DNA of 64,000 bases from Chloroflexota bacterium (GTDB taxonomy: Bacteria; Chloroflexota; Anaerolineae; Anaerolineales; Anaerolineaceae): assembly GCA_004347695.1 (NCBI GenBank), contig SLTK01000007.1, positions 846,823 through 910,822 on the forward strand, given 5' to 3'. Under the pieces are notes generated by a model that saw only the letters and a program-made list of their open reading frames with translations, was not told where the DNA came from and did no database searches. The stretch's first letter is position 1; each line of letters begins with the position of its first letter. The position numbers were made by a program, and so were the translations under genes. Positions 51,556-59,990 of the stretch are shown here, piece after piece.

Positions 51556-53088
51556 TCAAAACCCGTTGTCCAGGTCTTTTAAAGGATCACGCCCCGCCAC
51601 AATCAGCGCCGGGCCGGTACCGCCCCACGGCTGGGTATCCAGCACCGCTGACAACGCTGCTGAAAGCAGCAGGTCATCATGTACCGGCTCACCGTTGGCC
51701 GGGTCACGCGCGCCGTCCGGCACACCCCAGCTCATGCGCTTATCCGGGCCAGTCGTAATTTCATACTGGCAGTGTTGCAGTTGGCGCTGGAACAGACTAT
51801 CCAGCGCGCCTGGGCTGCCGGCCGGTTCCTTCCAGCGGCCGCTGTCCACCACGCTCAAAAAATCCCAACCCAGTTTGCTTTTACTGGCAGCGTTGAACTG
51901 GAAGGGCGCCACCCGCCCGGGCAGCGACCTGCGCAGGAAGGCGGCCAGGCCGGCCCCAACGCCGGTAGCGTCCACCACCAGCCAGCGCGCCTGCCAGGTT
52001 TCGGCCAGTGCCAGCAGTTCGGCATACAGGTCGGTATGGCGCACCCCCAGCCATTGACGGCGCTGGACGCAGCGGTAGGATGGCGCGCGCAACTGCGGGT
52101 CCTCCAGCGTCGACAAGTCCACTTCGACCACCGTCAGCGCAGTGGCGTCCCGTCCGGGATTTTTTAGCGCCCAGCCTGCCGGGTCGCCGCCCTGCTCGGC
52201 GGCTTCATCTTCTCCGGCCACATCCAGCAGCAATGCGTAGGTTGCTCCCGGGGTCGGCCGGTCCGCAGCCGGGTGACTGCCCTGCATGCGCAGCCGTCTT
52301 TCGACCGGGAACATGCCGCCCTCGCCGTCGATCTCCTCGCTGTAAAATTGGGTGCGTACCAGCGGGTGGCTGCGGCCCAGCCGGGCCACCTGCGCGGCCA
52401 CGAAGTTGCCGTAGGCCGGCACCTCGGCTGCCACGCGTTCGGCGTCCACCACGAACACCCGCCGCTGCCCATCATGGCGTTCTGCCTCGCGGGCTGCGCG
52501 CAGTTCGCGCGCCAGCAGCGTCTGGCTGGTCCAGGCGGTGCCCCAGAAGATGCGGGTGGCGTTGGTGGAGGCCGCCATGGGCGCAATGTCCTTGTCGTAT
52601 TTTTCGATTTCGAGATCCTGCGCCTCGTCCACTTCCAGCAGCGCGCTGGCGGTGGCGCCGACGATGTTGGCCTCCGGCGCGCCGCTGAGAAAGAAAATGC
52701 GCGCCGTTCCACAGCGGTAGATGTAACCCGACTCCTTTTTCCATTCACCGTGCGTGAGCGCGTTTTTCTGCAGCACGCGCTCCAGCCGGCGCATGGCGTT
52801 GATCGACTGCGGCCGCCAGGTTGGCGAAACTTTGATGATCTCGGCCTCGTATTCCTGCAAATAAGCCAGCAGGTACGTTTCGATTTGCGCCTGAAGCTCA
52901 TTCTTGCCGGACTGGCGCGGAAAGAGCACCACAAAGCTCAGACCGCGCTTGAAGATCACCGACTTGATTACTGCCCGGGCAACTTCCACCTGATAGCTGC
53001 GCAGTTTCAGCTTCGAGCTGTGCTCGATGAACTCCACCGGATCGGTCAACATGCCCCTGACGGTGTTAACAAATGGTTCTTCCTGCAT
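51556..53088 (-). CDS. Phage terminase large subunit
   Basis: 510 residues. ATPase part: LRSYQVEVARAVIKSVIFKR, Walker-A-like FPRQSGKNELQAQIETYLLA, Walker B LLEVDEAQDLEIEKYDKDIA. Nuclease part: YALLLDVAGEDEAAEQGGDP (first acidic cluster), RWLVVDATGVGAGLAAFLRR and DDLLLSAALSAVLD. It packages DNA into the prohead through the portal encoded next. The ATG follows AAAGGAG. Confidence 0.88.
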   Translation of the reverse strand: MQEEPFVNTVRGMLTDPVEFIEHSSKLKLRSYQVEVARAVIKSVIFKRGLSFVVLFPRQSGKNELQAQIETYLLAYLQEYEAEIIKVSPTWRPQSINAMRRLERVLQKNALTHGEWKKESGYIYRCGTARIFFLSGAPEANIVGATASALLEVDEAQDLEIEKYDKDIAPMAASTNATRIFWGTAWTSQTLLARELRAAREAERHDGQRRVFVVDAERVAAEVPAYGNFVAAQVARLGRSHPLVRTQFYSEEIDGEGGMFPVERRLRMQGSHPAADRPTPGATYALLLDVAGEDEAAEQGGDPAGWALKNPGRDATALTVVEVDLSTLEDPQLRAPSYRCVQRRQWLGVRHTDLYAELLALAETWQARWLVVDATGVGAGLAAFLRRSLPGRVAPFQFNAASKSKLGWDFLSVVDSGRWKEPAGSPGALDSLFQRQLQHCQYEITTGPDKRMSWGVPDGARDPANGEPVHDDLLLSAALSAVLDTQPWGGTGPALIVAGRDPLKDLDNGF

Positions 53089-53219
53089 AAGTCTCCTTTC
53101 TCATCGGGAGGTAGGAGCGGGCGGCCCAGGGCCCCGGCGCACGGTTGATACGCACAGGTAAGCGCTGTACGCGCGGGTATTTCCGTGACGTCGCCCGCCC
53201 GGTGAAAAGAGGGTGCCTG

Positions 53220-53552
53220 CTACAAACCCGAGGTGAGGACCGAATCAATCCCCTCGCGCTCCATCTCTGCGCGGATATCGTGCAGCGCGGCTTTGACATA
53301 GTCCGCCGCTGTCTGGCCTTCATCGAGCGCTTTCTCCGCCTTGAGCAGGTTGGCAAGGTTGGCGCTGGCGCGCGAAACCGTATCCAGGGTCGCAAGCAGC
53401 TCCTCGAGCGAACGCGCCTCGTCCAGCATGGTACGCGCCTGCCGAATCAGCTCCCGCACGATGCGAATCTCCTCCGAGAGTTTCCCGCTGCGCGCTGGCC
53501 TGGTCCGCGGCTCTTCTTTCCCCGATTGCGGCGTCGGATCAACCTTTTGCAT
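53220..53552 (-). CDS. Putative terminase small subunit or phage packaging adaptor
   Basis: 110 residues from the ATG at 53552, after AAAGGAT. The protein is charged and helical: SEEIRIVRELIRQARTMLDE, LATLDTVSRASANLANLLKA and KAALHDIRAEMEREGIDSVL. It is the first gene of the cassette, 131 bases before the large terminase, the position of small terminases. It lacks a clear helix-turn-helix, so identification rests on position and size. Confidence 0.6.
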   Translation of the reverse strand: MQKVDPTPQSGKEEPRTRPARSGKLSEEIRIVRELIRQARTMLDEARSLEELLATLDTVSRASANLANLLKAEKALDEGQTAADYVKAALHDIRAEMEREGIDSVLTSGL

Positions 53553-53878
53553 ACGCCCATCCTTTCTGAAATAGATAATTTGTTCTATTTCACAGAAAGC
53601 ATAAGGGATGAAGGGGGTGCAATTCAATATGTCAAAAGGTGCAATGGCTCAGGCGTGGGGGTGAAGGGTTTTAAGCATTTTAGGCGTGCGCAAAAACTGC
53701 AAAGACTTGTAGGATAAGCGTTAGCTGCTGTTGGAGCTTAGCGTGCGTTCGACCCACAGGGCGCAAAACCGCAAAACTTGTAGGATAAGCTTCAGCTTGT
53801 CCTTTTTGTTGTGCGAATTTTCAATTTGCCTGGGCAAGCTGAAGCTTACCCTACCCGGCGCTTGGCGCATGACACGCA
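53553..53878. other. Non-coding gap at the upstream edge of the phage cassette
   Basis: No gene supported. It contains the long inverted repeat at 53781-53853 and a partial relative of it near 53708-53740 (TTGTAGGATAAGCGTTAGC). No integrase, repressor or attachment core is seen. Confidence 0.5.
53781..53853. repeat. Inverted repeat element (TAGGATAAGCTTCAGCTTG family)
   Basis: Left arm TAGGATAAGCTTCAGCTTGT (from 53781) and right arm CAAGCTGAAGCTTACCCTA (to 53853) pair over 22 positions with two mismatches around a loop of about 29 bases. One arm reappears at 59901-59921 (GACAGGCTGAAGCTTATCCT), followed there by a similar ACTTGGCGC stretch. Confidence 0.6.
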
Positions 53879-54262
53879 TTACCCCTGATAAATCTGAATC
53901 AAATTCCCACAGGTGTCATCGAACACAGCTATGACGGTTGGTCCCATTGGCGTTGGCGGCATAGTGAACTTGACCCCCAACCTTCGCAGCCGCTCGTACT
54001 CCTGCTGAACGTTATCTGTGGCAAAAGCCGTGAACGGTATCCCCAGGCTCACCAAAAACTTCTTATATGCCTGAGTTTCAGGCTTTTCACTCGGTTCGAG
54101 CAACAGTTCGACCCCATCCGGCGTTTCCGGCGAAACCACGGTGAGCCAGCGGAATTCTCCGGCCGGCAGGTCGGTCTTTTTCACAAATCCCAATACCCGC
54201 GTGTAGAAATCCAATGCCCTGGCCTGATCGTCCACCGGCACGCTGGTAAGTTTAATTTTCAT
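53879..54262 (-). CDS. VOC-superfamily (glyoxalase/bleomycin-resistance-like) protein
   Basis: 127 residues, one VOC unit pair. Starts KIKLTSVPVDDQARALDFYT and has GEFRWLTVVSPETPDGVELL, ATDNVQQEYERLRRLGVKFT and VIAVFDDTCGNLIQIYQ. The family covers lyases, dioxygenases and resistance proteins; this size and the metal-site pattern (E near the end replaced by the CGN-L-IQ block) do not fix a substrate. Single gene, divergent from the acetyltransferase. Confidence 0.85.
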   Translation of the reverse strand: MKIKLTSVPVDDQARALDFYTRVLGFVKKTDLPAGEFRWLTVVSPETPDGVELLLEPSEKPETQAYKKFLVSLGIPFTAFATDNVQQEYERLRRLGVKFTMPPTPMGPTVIAVFDDTCGNLIQIYQG

Positions 54263-54481
54263 CGCTCACTCCTTTCATATGGGTCAAACCTGAAATCGCA
54301 TCATACATTCAGTAACCTAATCCTGTCAATATTGTCTTCCTTGGTTTTAGTAAGAGCAAGTCAAAAGCATTCTCCTTCGCGCTCAATACTCCGCACCTGC
54401 TCCACTGGACACGTGAAATCTGGCACTTGATACTTTGTCTCCATTTTTTGCTACAATCAAGTCATACCCTGGGAGGAGCGC

Positions 54482-55066
54482 ATGCCTGAACCCTTAGCCA
54501 ATCTCGAGATTCACCCACTGACCCCCGAGCGTTGGGGTGATTTTGAAACCCTGTTTGGGCCGCACGGCGCTTACGGCGGTTGCTGGTGCATGTGGTGGCG
54601 CCTGCCGCGCTCCGAATTTTCCCGCCAGCAGGGAGAGGGCAACCGCCAGGGCCTTAAAGCGCTGGTCGATAGCGGCGCCCCGACCGGATTACTGGCTTAC
54701 CTTGACGGGCAACCAGTCGGCTGGATCGCTCTGGCTCCGCGCGAGGATTACGCCGCCCTGGAACGCTCGCGCGTGCTCAAACGCGTCGATGACCAGCCGG
54801 TTTGGTCGATCGTCTGCTTTTACGTCCACCGCAAGTCACGCCGGAAGGGGATGATGACCGCGCTGGTCGAGGCTGCATTGGCGCATGCCGCTGCTCACGG
54901 CGCCCGCATCGTCGAAGCTTACCCACACGATACCGACGGGAATGCTCCGCCTGTTTCAACTTACATGGGCAACGCCAAGGTCTTTCGCAAAGCCGGGTTT
55001 GTCGAAGTAGCCCGGGTAGGCCCCAGGCATCCGGTCTTGCGAAAATATCTCTCACCGGACCCGTAA
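54482..55066 (+). CDS. GNAT-family N-acetyltransferase
   Basis: 194 residues. GGGAGGAG ribosome site and a TACAAT box upstream. Amino region GAYGGCWCMWWRLPRSEF with Cys/Trp-rich GGCWCMWW motif, then YLDGQPVGWIALAPRED, VWSIVCFYVHRKSRRKGMMT (acetyl-CoA loop RxxGxx) and LVEAALAHAAAHGARIVEAY. The GGCWCMWW group is a recognisable subfamily of predicted acetyltransferases with unknown substrates. Single gene ahead of alaX. Confidence 0.88.
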   Translation: MPEPLANLEIHPLTPERWGDFETLFGPHGAYGGCWCMWWRLPRSEFSRQQGEGNRQGLKALVDSGAPTGLLAYLDGQPVGWIALAPREDYAALERSRVLKRVDDQPVWSIVCFYVHRKSRRKGMMTALVEAALAHAAAHGARIVEAYPHDTDGNAPPVSTYMGNAKVFRKAGFVEVARVGPRHPVLRKYLSPDP

Positions 55067-55120
55067 ACCCGGCTGCCGCCGGTGTTACAATCAGCCTAGA
55101 TTCCAGCCTGGAGGTACGCC

Positions 55121-55840
55121 ATGACAGAACTGCTCTATCAAGTCGACAGCTATTTACAAGAGTTTGACGCGCAAGTCACCGCCATCGACGCCGAACACCG
55201 CGCCGTGCTGCTCGACCGGACGGCGTTTTATCCGGGCGGCGGCGGTCAACCCGCTGACAGCGGTACCCTGACCGTCGGGACTGAGGTTTACCCGGTTGCG
55301 CGCGCCAAAAAAGGCTCTCAGGGCGTCTGGCACATACTGGAAGGAGAAAGCCCCTTGCCGGCGGTCGACGCTGGCGTCCATGGCAAGATCAATTGGGAGC
55401 AGCGCTACCAGTTGATGCGTACCCACAGCGCGCTGCACATCCTGTGTGGTGTGGTTTTCCGCGACTACGGCGCGCAGGTTACCGGCGGGGATATGGAGCC
55501 GCTCAAAGGCCGCATGGACTTCGAATTCGAGAATCTGAGCAAAGAGTTGGTCGGTGTGATCGAGGAAGCTGTCAACCGCGAGGTGCAGGCTGCCCGCGAC
55601 GTCCGTGTGCGCATCCTGCCGCGCGAGGAAGCCTTTGCCATCCCCGACTTAATTCGCACCAAAATCAACCTGCTGCCGCCCGATATTCAAGAGATTCGCA
55701 CCGTTGAACTGGTTGGCCTGGATCTGCAAGCTGACGGTGGCACGCATGTCGCCAATACCCGCGAGGTGGGACGGATACGGGTGGTGGATTACAAGAGCAA
55801 GGGTAAAATCAACAAGCGCATCTACATCGAAATGGAATAA
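55121..55840 (+). CDS. alaX: Alanyl-tRNA editing hydrolase AlaX
   Basis: 239 residues, the size of AlaX-M. Amino beta-barrel DRTAFYPGGGGQPADSGTLT, zinc motif HSALH in LMRTHSALHILCGVVFRDYG, and DLQADGGTHVANTREVGRIR. It deacylates mischarged Ser-tRNA(Ala) or Gly-tRNA(Ala) in trans. The usual cysteine of CGGTH is aspartate here (DGGTH); some AlaX proteins share this, so activity is still plausible. It begins 54 bases after the GNAT gene, with GGAG upstream. Confidence 0.9.
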   Translation: MTELLYQVDSYLQEFDAQVTAIDAEHRAVLLDRTAFYPGGGGQPADSGTLTVGTEVYPVARAKKGSQGVWHILEGESPLPAVDAGVHGKINWEQRYQLMRTHSALHILCGVVFRDYGAQVTGGDMEPLKGRMDFEFENLSKELVGVIEEAVNREVQAARDVRVRILPREEAFAIPDLIRTKINLLPPDIQEIRTVELVGLDLQADGGTHVANTREVGRIRVVDYKSKGKINKRIYIEME

Positions 55841-55862
55841 TTCCTCAGAGAAGGGATTTGCT

Positions 55863-57377
55863 ATGCCAGTCACGATCCTGATTGTTGTCCTGGTCCTGCT
55901 GATTTTCTTGATCGCCATCATACTGATTCGTACCAGCGCATTTTTGCGACCAAGCGAACCGGTTGCGCCAGTCGAACTGCCTGAAGTGGACCCCGATTTT
56001 GTCGCCAACCACCTGGCTGAAGCCATCCGCTGCGAGACCATCTCCCACCTCGAAGGCACGCCGGCTGACCTTTCAGCCTTTCGCGAACTGCGCCGGGTAC
56101 TCGAAAGTCAGTATCCGCGCGTCCATGCCTCGCTGGAACGTGAGATCATTTCTGACGCCACACTGCTCTATACCTGGCGCGGCACCAATCTTGAACTGCC
56201 GCCGGTGCTGTTCTGCGCCCATCTGGACGTGGTACCGGTCGACCCCGGTACGCTCGACCAATGGGAACACCCGCCCTTTGCCGGCATCATCGCCGACGAC
56301 TATGTCTGGGGACGCGGTACATTTGACGTCAAATGCCAGGTGATCGGGCTGCTGGAAGCGGCTGAATTGCTGCTCAAACAGAATTTCCAGCCGGAACGCA
56401 CCATTTTCTTCGGCTTTGGTCAGGATGAAGAAATCGGCGGCGAGAAGGGCGCCAAACAAATTGCTGCCCACCTGGCTGAACGCGGCGACCGCTTCGAAGC
56501 CGTGCTGGATGAGGGCGGCGCGATCACACAGGGAATCATTCCCGGCATCGAGAACCCGGTAGCCATGATCGGCATCGCTGAAAAAGGCTCGCTCTCCCTG
56601 CGAATTAAAGCCGTAGCCAAGCCCGGGCACTCGTCTACTCCCGGTAAAACCACCGCCATCGGTATTCTGGCAAACGCCATCACCCGGCTGGAGAATCACC
56701 CCCTGCCCGCCCGGTTGGACTTCATGCGCATCATCTACAGCGCGCTGGGCGGGGCGGTATCGCCCACGCTTCAGGCGGCTTTTGCCAACACCTGGCTGTT
56801 TGGCAGGTTCCTCAAACGCAAACTGGAAGCCAGCCCGACCACCAATGCCTCGATTCGCACGACAACCGCAGTTACCATGGTTGCCGGCGGTATCAAGGAC
56901 AACCTGCTGCCCGCCAGCGCGGAGGCAATAGCCAATTTCCGCCTATTACCGGGCGACACCGTCGAGGACCTGGCGGAATATGCCCGCCTGGTGATCGACG
57001 ACCCGCGCGTGACCGTCGTACCCGTGCCGGAAAACGCCTGGGAAGCTTCGCCGCTGACCTCGCCTGAAGGCGCTGCCTTCCAGAGTCTGGCAACCACCAT
57101 CCGCCAGGTTTTCCCTGGCGCCGAGGCTGCGCCCTACCTGGTGTTGGGCGCCACCGACGCCCGCCATTATGCCGGGCTGAGCGACCAGGTGCTGCGTTTC
57201 ACTCCGCTGGTTTCAACTCAGGATGATCTTTCACGGATGCACGGCATCAATGAACGCGTCCACGTTGGGTCGCTGGGACGCATGGTGCAGTTCTACATGC
57301 TGCTCATCGATGCCTGGGCTGGCGGCGAACTGAAGCACAATCTCGTCGAACTGCCCACCGAAGCTCCCGGGGTCTAG
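55863..57377 (+). CDS. Membrane-anchored M20 family metallopeptidase (carboxypeptidase S / PM20D1-like)
   Basis: 504 residues from the ATG at 55863 after GAGAAGGG. A membrane helix at residues 3-23 (ILIVVLVLLIFLIAIILIRT) is followed by the catalytic domain: LFCAHLDVVPVDPGTLDQWE (first ligands), WGRGTFDVKCQVIGLLEAAE (bridging Asp), FFGFGQDEEIGGEKGAKQIA (catalytic Glu pair) and LGATDARHYAGLSDQVLRFT (late His). The dimerisation or lid domain lies in between. Length and order match carboxypeptidase S and PM20D1. It hydrolyses peptides or N-acyl amino acids, probably at the membrane. Starts 22 bases after alaX. Confidence 0.88.
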   Translation: MPVTILIVVLVLLIFLIAIILIRTSAFLRPSEPVAPVELPEVDPDFVANHLAEAIRCETISHLEGTPADLSAFRELRRVLESQYPRVHASLEREIISDATLLYTWRGTNLELPPVLFCAHLDVVPVDPGTLDQWEHPPFAGIIADDYVWGRGTFDVKCQVIGLLEAAELLLKQNFQPERTIFFGFGQDEEIGGEKGAKQIAAHLAERGDRFEAVLDEGGAITQGIIPGIENPVAMIGIAEKGSLSLRIKAVAKPGHSSTPGKTTAIGILANAITRLENHPLPARLDFMRIIYSALGGAVSPTLQAAFANTWLFGRFLKRKLEASPTTNASIRTTTAVTMVAGGIKDNLLPASAEAIANFRLLPGDTVEDLAEYARLVIDDPRVTVVPVPENAWEASPLTSPEGAAFQSLATTIRQVFPGAEAAPYLVLGATDARHYAGLSDQVLRFTPLVSTQDDLSRMHGINERVHVGSLGRMVQFYMLLIDAWAGGELKHNLVELPTEAPGV

Positions 57378-57385
57378 CCGCATTC

Positions 57386-58033
57386 ATGGAGACCCTCGAA
57401 CAATCGCAGCGCCCCACCCGGCGCGATTTATCAATGCCCGGGTTACTCATTACCATCGCGGCCATCGTTGCGTTGACTGCTTTAGGTCCGACCGAACGTA
57501 CCCTGGGCGAAAACCTGCGCCTGGTGGTGCTGCACGGCGCCTGGGTATGGACCGGCAAAATTTTATTTGCGGCGGCAGCCCTGGCCGGTCTGGCTGGTTT
57601 GCTCCTGCCGCGCAGTTTCTGGTCGAACCTCTCGCTGGCGCTCGGACGCGCCGGCCTGCTCTTCTGGCTGACATACCTGCCCATGTCGCTCGTCGTGCAA
57701 ATGCAGAACTGGGGCGGCATTTTCTGGGATGAACCGCGATGGCGCGTGCCTTTCACGTTTGGGGTGGTCGGGCTGCTGCTGCAGCTCGGCCTGTGGGTCA
57801 TTAATCAGTCGCGCGTGACCGACCTGGTCAATCTGGTCTACGGTATTGTGCTCTGGTGGCAGTTGGGCGCCATCACCAACATCCTGCATCCCGATTCGCC
57901 AATCTTTGGTTCAGATTCTACCGGTATACAATTTTTCTTCCTGGGCTTGCTGGGCCTGACGCTCTTCGCCAGCGCCCAGATCACCAGGTTGCTGTACCGT
58001 TCGCTATCCCGCTCAAGAATGCCCGTTAGATGA
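57386..58033 (+). CDS. Integral membrane protein of unknown function
   Basis: 215 residues with five to six hydrophobic helices (LLITIAAIVALTALGP, LFAAAALAGLAGLLLP, FWLTYLPMSLVVQMQNWGGI, FGVVGLLLQLGLWVI, FLGLLGLTLFASAQITRLL). No recognisable motif; the loop NWGGIFWDEPRWRVPFTFGV is rich in Trp. It lies 8 bases past the peptidase gene and overlaps the MFS gene by four bases, so it is part of a peptidase / membrane protein / transporter operon. Confidence 0.7.
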   Translation: METLEQSQRPTRRDLSMPGLLITIAAIVALTALGPTERTLGENLRLVVLHGAWVWTGKILFAAAALAGLAGLLLPRSFWSNLSLALGRAGLLFWLTYLPMSLVVQMQNWGGIFWDEPRWRVPFTFGVVGLLLQLGLWVINQSRVTDLVNLVYGIVLWWQLGAITNILHPDSPIFGSDSTGIQFFFLGLLGLTLFASAQITRLLYRSLSRSRMPVR

Positions 58034-59223
58034 AATCCGGGGATACGCTCACTCCGCTGCAACTCGGGCTGTTTACTTTAGCCCGCATGGTAATGAACAC
58101 CAGCTACCGCATGGTGTATCCCTTTCTATCCACATTTCAGAACGGATTGGGAATGTCCCTCGGGGCATTTTCCCTGCTGCTTACACTGCGCTCTTTGACC
58201 GGGTTGATTGGTCCCCTGGCAGCCCCGCTGGCAGACTGGCGCGGGCGCAAACTAAGCATGTTGTTGGGAATTGGCACCTTCACCACTGGAGCGCTGCTGG
58301 TCACCTTCTGGCCGAACGGCACCACCTTTTTCATCGCTGTTTTACTGATGGCGCTGGCCTACCTGGTGTTTTTGGCCGCCATGCAGGCCTATATCGGCGA
58401 CCGGGTACCCTATCACCGCCGCGGCCGGGCCATGGGACTGACCGAATTGAGCTGGTCGCTGGCTTTTATTCTGGGGATTCCGCTGGTCGGCTGGCTGCTT
58501 GGGCGTACCGGTCTGTGGCAAGCGCCTTTTCCGCTGCTGGCACTCCTTGGGATGCTGGCCATGATTGCATTGGTCGTTTTCGTGCCTGGCGACCATGCCG
58601 CCCATGCGCAAAGCAGCGCTGCTTTAAATCGCGGCGGACTGCTCCAGATAGTACGCGTTCCGGCTGTGCAAATTGGGCTTGGTATGGCATTGGCAATGAC
58701 GACTGCCAATGAAACGGTCAATCTGGTATTTGGGCTGTGGCTGGAAAATTCATTTGGCCTTAAATTGGCTGCTCTGGGAGCCGCGGCGGCGGTGATCGGG
58801 GTGGCTGAAATGGGCGGTGAAGGATTTTCAGCCTGGCTGGTGGACCGGCTGGGCAAGGAATGGTCGGTTCGCGCCGGATTGCTGCTCAATTCCCTGGCAG
58901 CCGTAGGTCTGGTTTTTTCCGGCGGCGCCGTTTGGAGTGCTCTGCTGGGGTTGTTCCTGTTTTATCTAAGTTTCGAGTTCACGGTAGTCAGCGCCATGCC
59001 GTTGATGAGCGAAGCGCTGCCGACCCTGCGCGCAACAGTCATGGCCAGTATGCTCGCCAGTTTTTCGATTGGGCGCGCTGTTGGGGCGGTGGTCGGGCCA
59101 TTTCTTTATACCCACTGGAGCTTTCCAGTGAACGCAGCCGTTGCTGTGTTGTTCAACATGATCGCTATTGCGCTGCTCAGCCGGTTGAAAATTGCACCGC
59201 GCTTGGTCGAAGAAGAAGGTTAA
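58030..59223 (+). CDS. Major facilitator superfamily transporter
   Basis: 397 residues with twelve membrane helices. Family signs: LADWRGRKLSMLLGIGTFTT-type loop between helices 2 and 3 (APLADWRGRKLS), DRVPYHRRGRAMGLTELSWS, and a second half repeating the pattern (GEGFSAWLVDRLGKEWSVRA). An efflux or uptake role cannot be set. Its ATG overlaps the previous stop by four bases, pairing it with the membrane protein and the M20 peptidase; export or import of peptide breakdown products is possible. Confidence 0.88.
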   Translation: MKSGDTLTPLQLGLFTLARMVMNTSYRMVYPFLSTFQNGLGMSLGAFSLLLTLRSLTGLIGPLAAPLADWRGRKLSMLLGIGTFTTGALLVTFWPNGTTFFIAVLLMALAYLVFLAAMQAYIGDRVPYHRRGRAMGLTELSWSLAFILGIPLVGWLLGRTGLWQAPFPLLALLGMLAMIALVVFVPGDHAAHAQSSAALNRGGLLQIVRVPAVQIGLGMALAMTTANETVNLVFGLWLENSFGLKLAALGAAAAVIGVAEMGGEGFSAWLVDRLGKEWSVRAGLLLNSLAAVGLVFSGGAVWSALLGLFLFYLSFEFTVVSAMPLMSEALPTLRATVMASMLASFSIGRAVGAVVGPFLYTHWSFPVNAAVAVLFNMIAIALLSRLKIAPRLVEEEG

Positions 59224-59274
59224 CCGCTGGTTAGCCTGGGCATTTGAGTTATCACGTCGATCTGGAGGATCAAA

Positions 59275-59517
59275 ATGGCATCGATTACCGATCAACTTGG
59301 AAAGGCATTTGTTTGCCCGCGCTGTCACAGCAAAGGCGGTTCAACCCAGAAACTTGCCATGTCCGGCACCGGGCTTTCGCGCCTGTTGGAGATTCAACCC
59401 TACCGCTATGCGTTTGTATCGTGCAACAACTGCGGCTACACTGAAATTTTCAACCTGAGAATCCTCGAAGGCCGTGACGATCTTTCCACTTTTCTGGATG
59501 TGTTGTTCATGGGATGA
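59275..59517 (+). CDS. Small zinc-ribbon protein
   Basis: 80 residues. Two cysteine pairs, FVCPRCHSKGGS and FVSCNNCGYTEIF, form a zinc ribbon. The rest (LRILEGRDDLSTFLDVLFMG) is typical of the predicted nucleic-acid-binding zinc-ribbon family (COG3478-like). GGAGG lies upstream of the ATG. No partner gene is evident. Confidence 0.8.
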   Translation: MASITDQLGKAFVCPRCHSKGGSTQKLAMSGTGLSRLLEIQPYRYAFVSCNNCGYTEIFNLRILEGRDDLSTFLDVLFMG

Positions 59518-59586
59518 GGCGTGCCAGGTGTCAAGTGACACGTCCCTAGTAAATTCTCCAATGCAATGTATTGCCTTAAATATTCC

Positions 59587-59653
59587 GTAGGTCGGATTGA
59601 GGGCGGTGAAGTTACAATCGCTTGGCAAATCCTCACGTAGCCCTCAATCCGAC
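59587..59653 (-). repeat. 67-bp hairpin repeat, copy C (reverse orientation)
   Basis: Begins GTAGGTCGGATTGAGGGC and ends GCCCTCAATCCGAC. The arms GTCGGATTGAGGGC and GCCCTCAATCCGAC are perfectly complementary over 14 bases. Same length as copies A and B; the GTAGG extension is on the left, so it is inverted relative to them. Confidence 0.65.
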
Positions 59654-59740
59654 TTTCTGAATTGGGGGTGTAGGCGTTACAATCGCTTGGCAAATCCTCA
59701 TGTAACCTGAAAATCCAACTTTCTGGGTTGACATTTGCTG
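59611..59740 (+). repeat. Tandem direct repeat, about 65-bp unit
   Basis: GTTACAATCGCTTGGCAAAT followed by CCTCA starts at 59611 and again at 59676. The second unit also repeats a variant of the TCCGACTTTCTG segment. Only two units, so not a CRISPR array. It partly overlaps hairpin copy C. Confidence 0.6.
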
Positions 59741-59749
59741 TCGGATTTC

Positions 59750-59829
59750 GGGTGGAATGATGATTATCCCGTGGTAAAGTTCGCTTCCTTCCCTCACTCA
59801 CAGAGTGCCCTGCGGGCAATCCGACCTAC
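59750..59829 (+). repeat. Hairpin repeat, copy D (80 bp)
   Basis: Begins GTCGGATTTCGGG and ends AATCCGAC plus CTAC, with arms GTCGGATT/AATCCGAC. The interior is longer than in the other copies and includes the CACAGAGTGCCCTGCGGGCA palindromic stretch. Confidence 0.55.
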
Positions 59830-59971
59830 AATATTTCGTCTCCTTACCGGACTTTGAGATTTAATCTTTAGGTCGGTATCCCCCATTTGATACTTACCCA
59901 GACAGGCTGAAGCTTATCCTAAAAGGGACTTGGCGCTGTGCCACTTGACTCAGTCTCACCCCGCCGCGCGG

Positions 59972-59977
59972 TATAAT
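59972..59977 (+). promoter_or_regulatory. -10 box of hutI
   Basis: TATAAT at 59972-59977, only 13 bases before the hutI ATG at 59991. A TTGACT at 59945-59950 is 21 bases upstream, wider than optimal. The leader would be about seven to ten bases with no Shine-Dalgarno sequence. Confidence 0.5.
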
Positions 59978-59990
59978 CACACCAACCATC

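Larger units (their letters stand above)
59518..59990. other. Repeat-rich non-coding gap before hutI
   Basis: Holds two copies of the hairpin repeat (59587-59653 and 59750-59829), a tandem repeat of about 65 bases (59611 and 59676 starts), one arm of the AAGCTT element (59901-59921) and the hutI promoter region. No gene is supported. Confidence 0.6.

Noticed and set aside
59611-59740. CRISPR array
   Set aside because: Only two units of about 65 bases, no constant repeat/variable spacer pattern and no cas genes.
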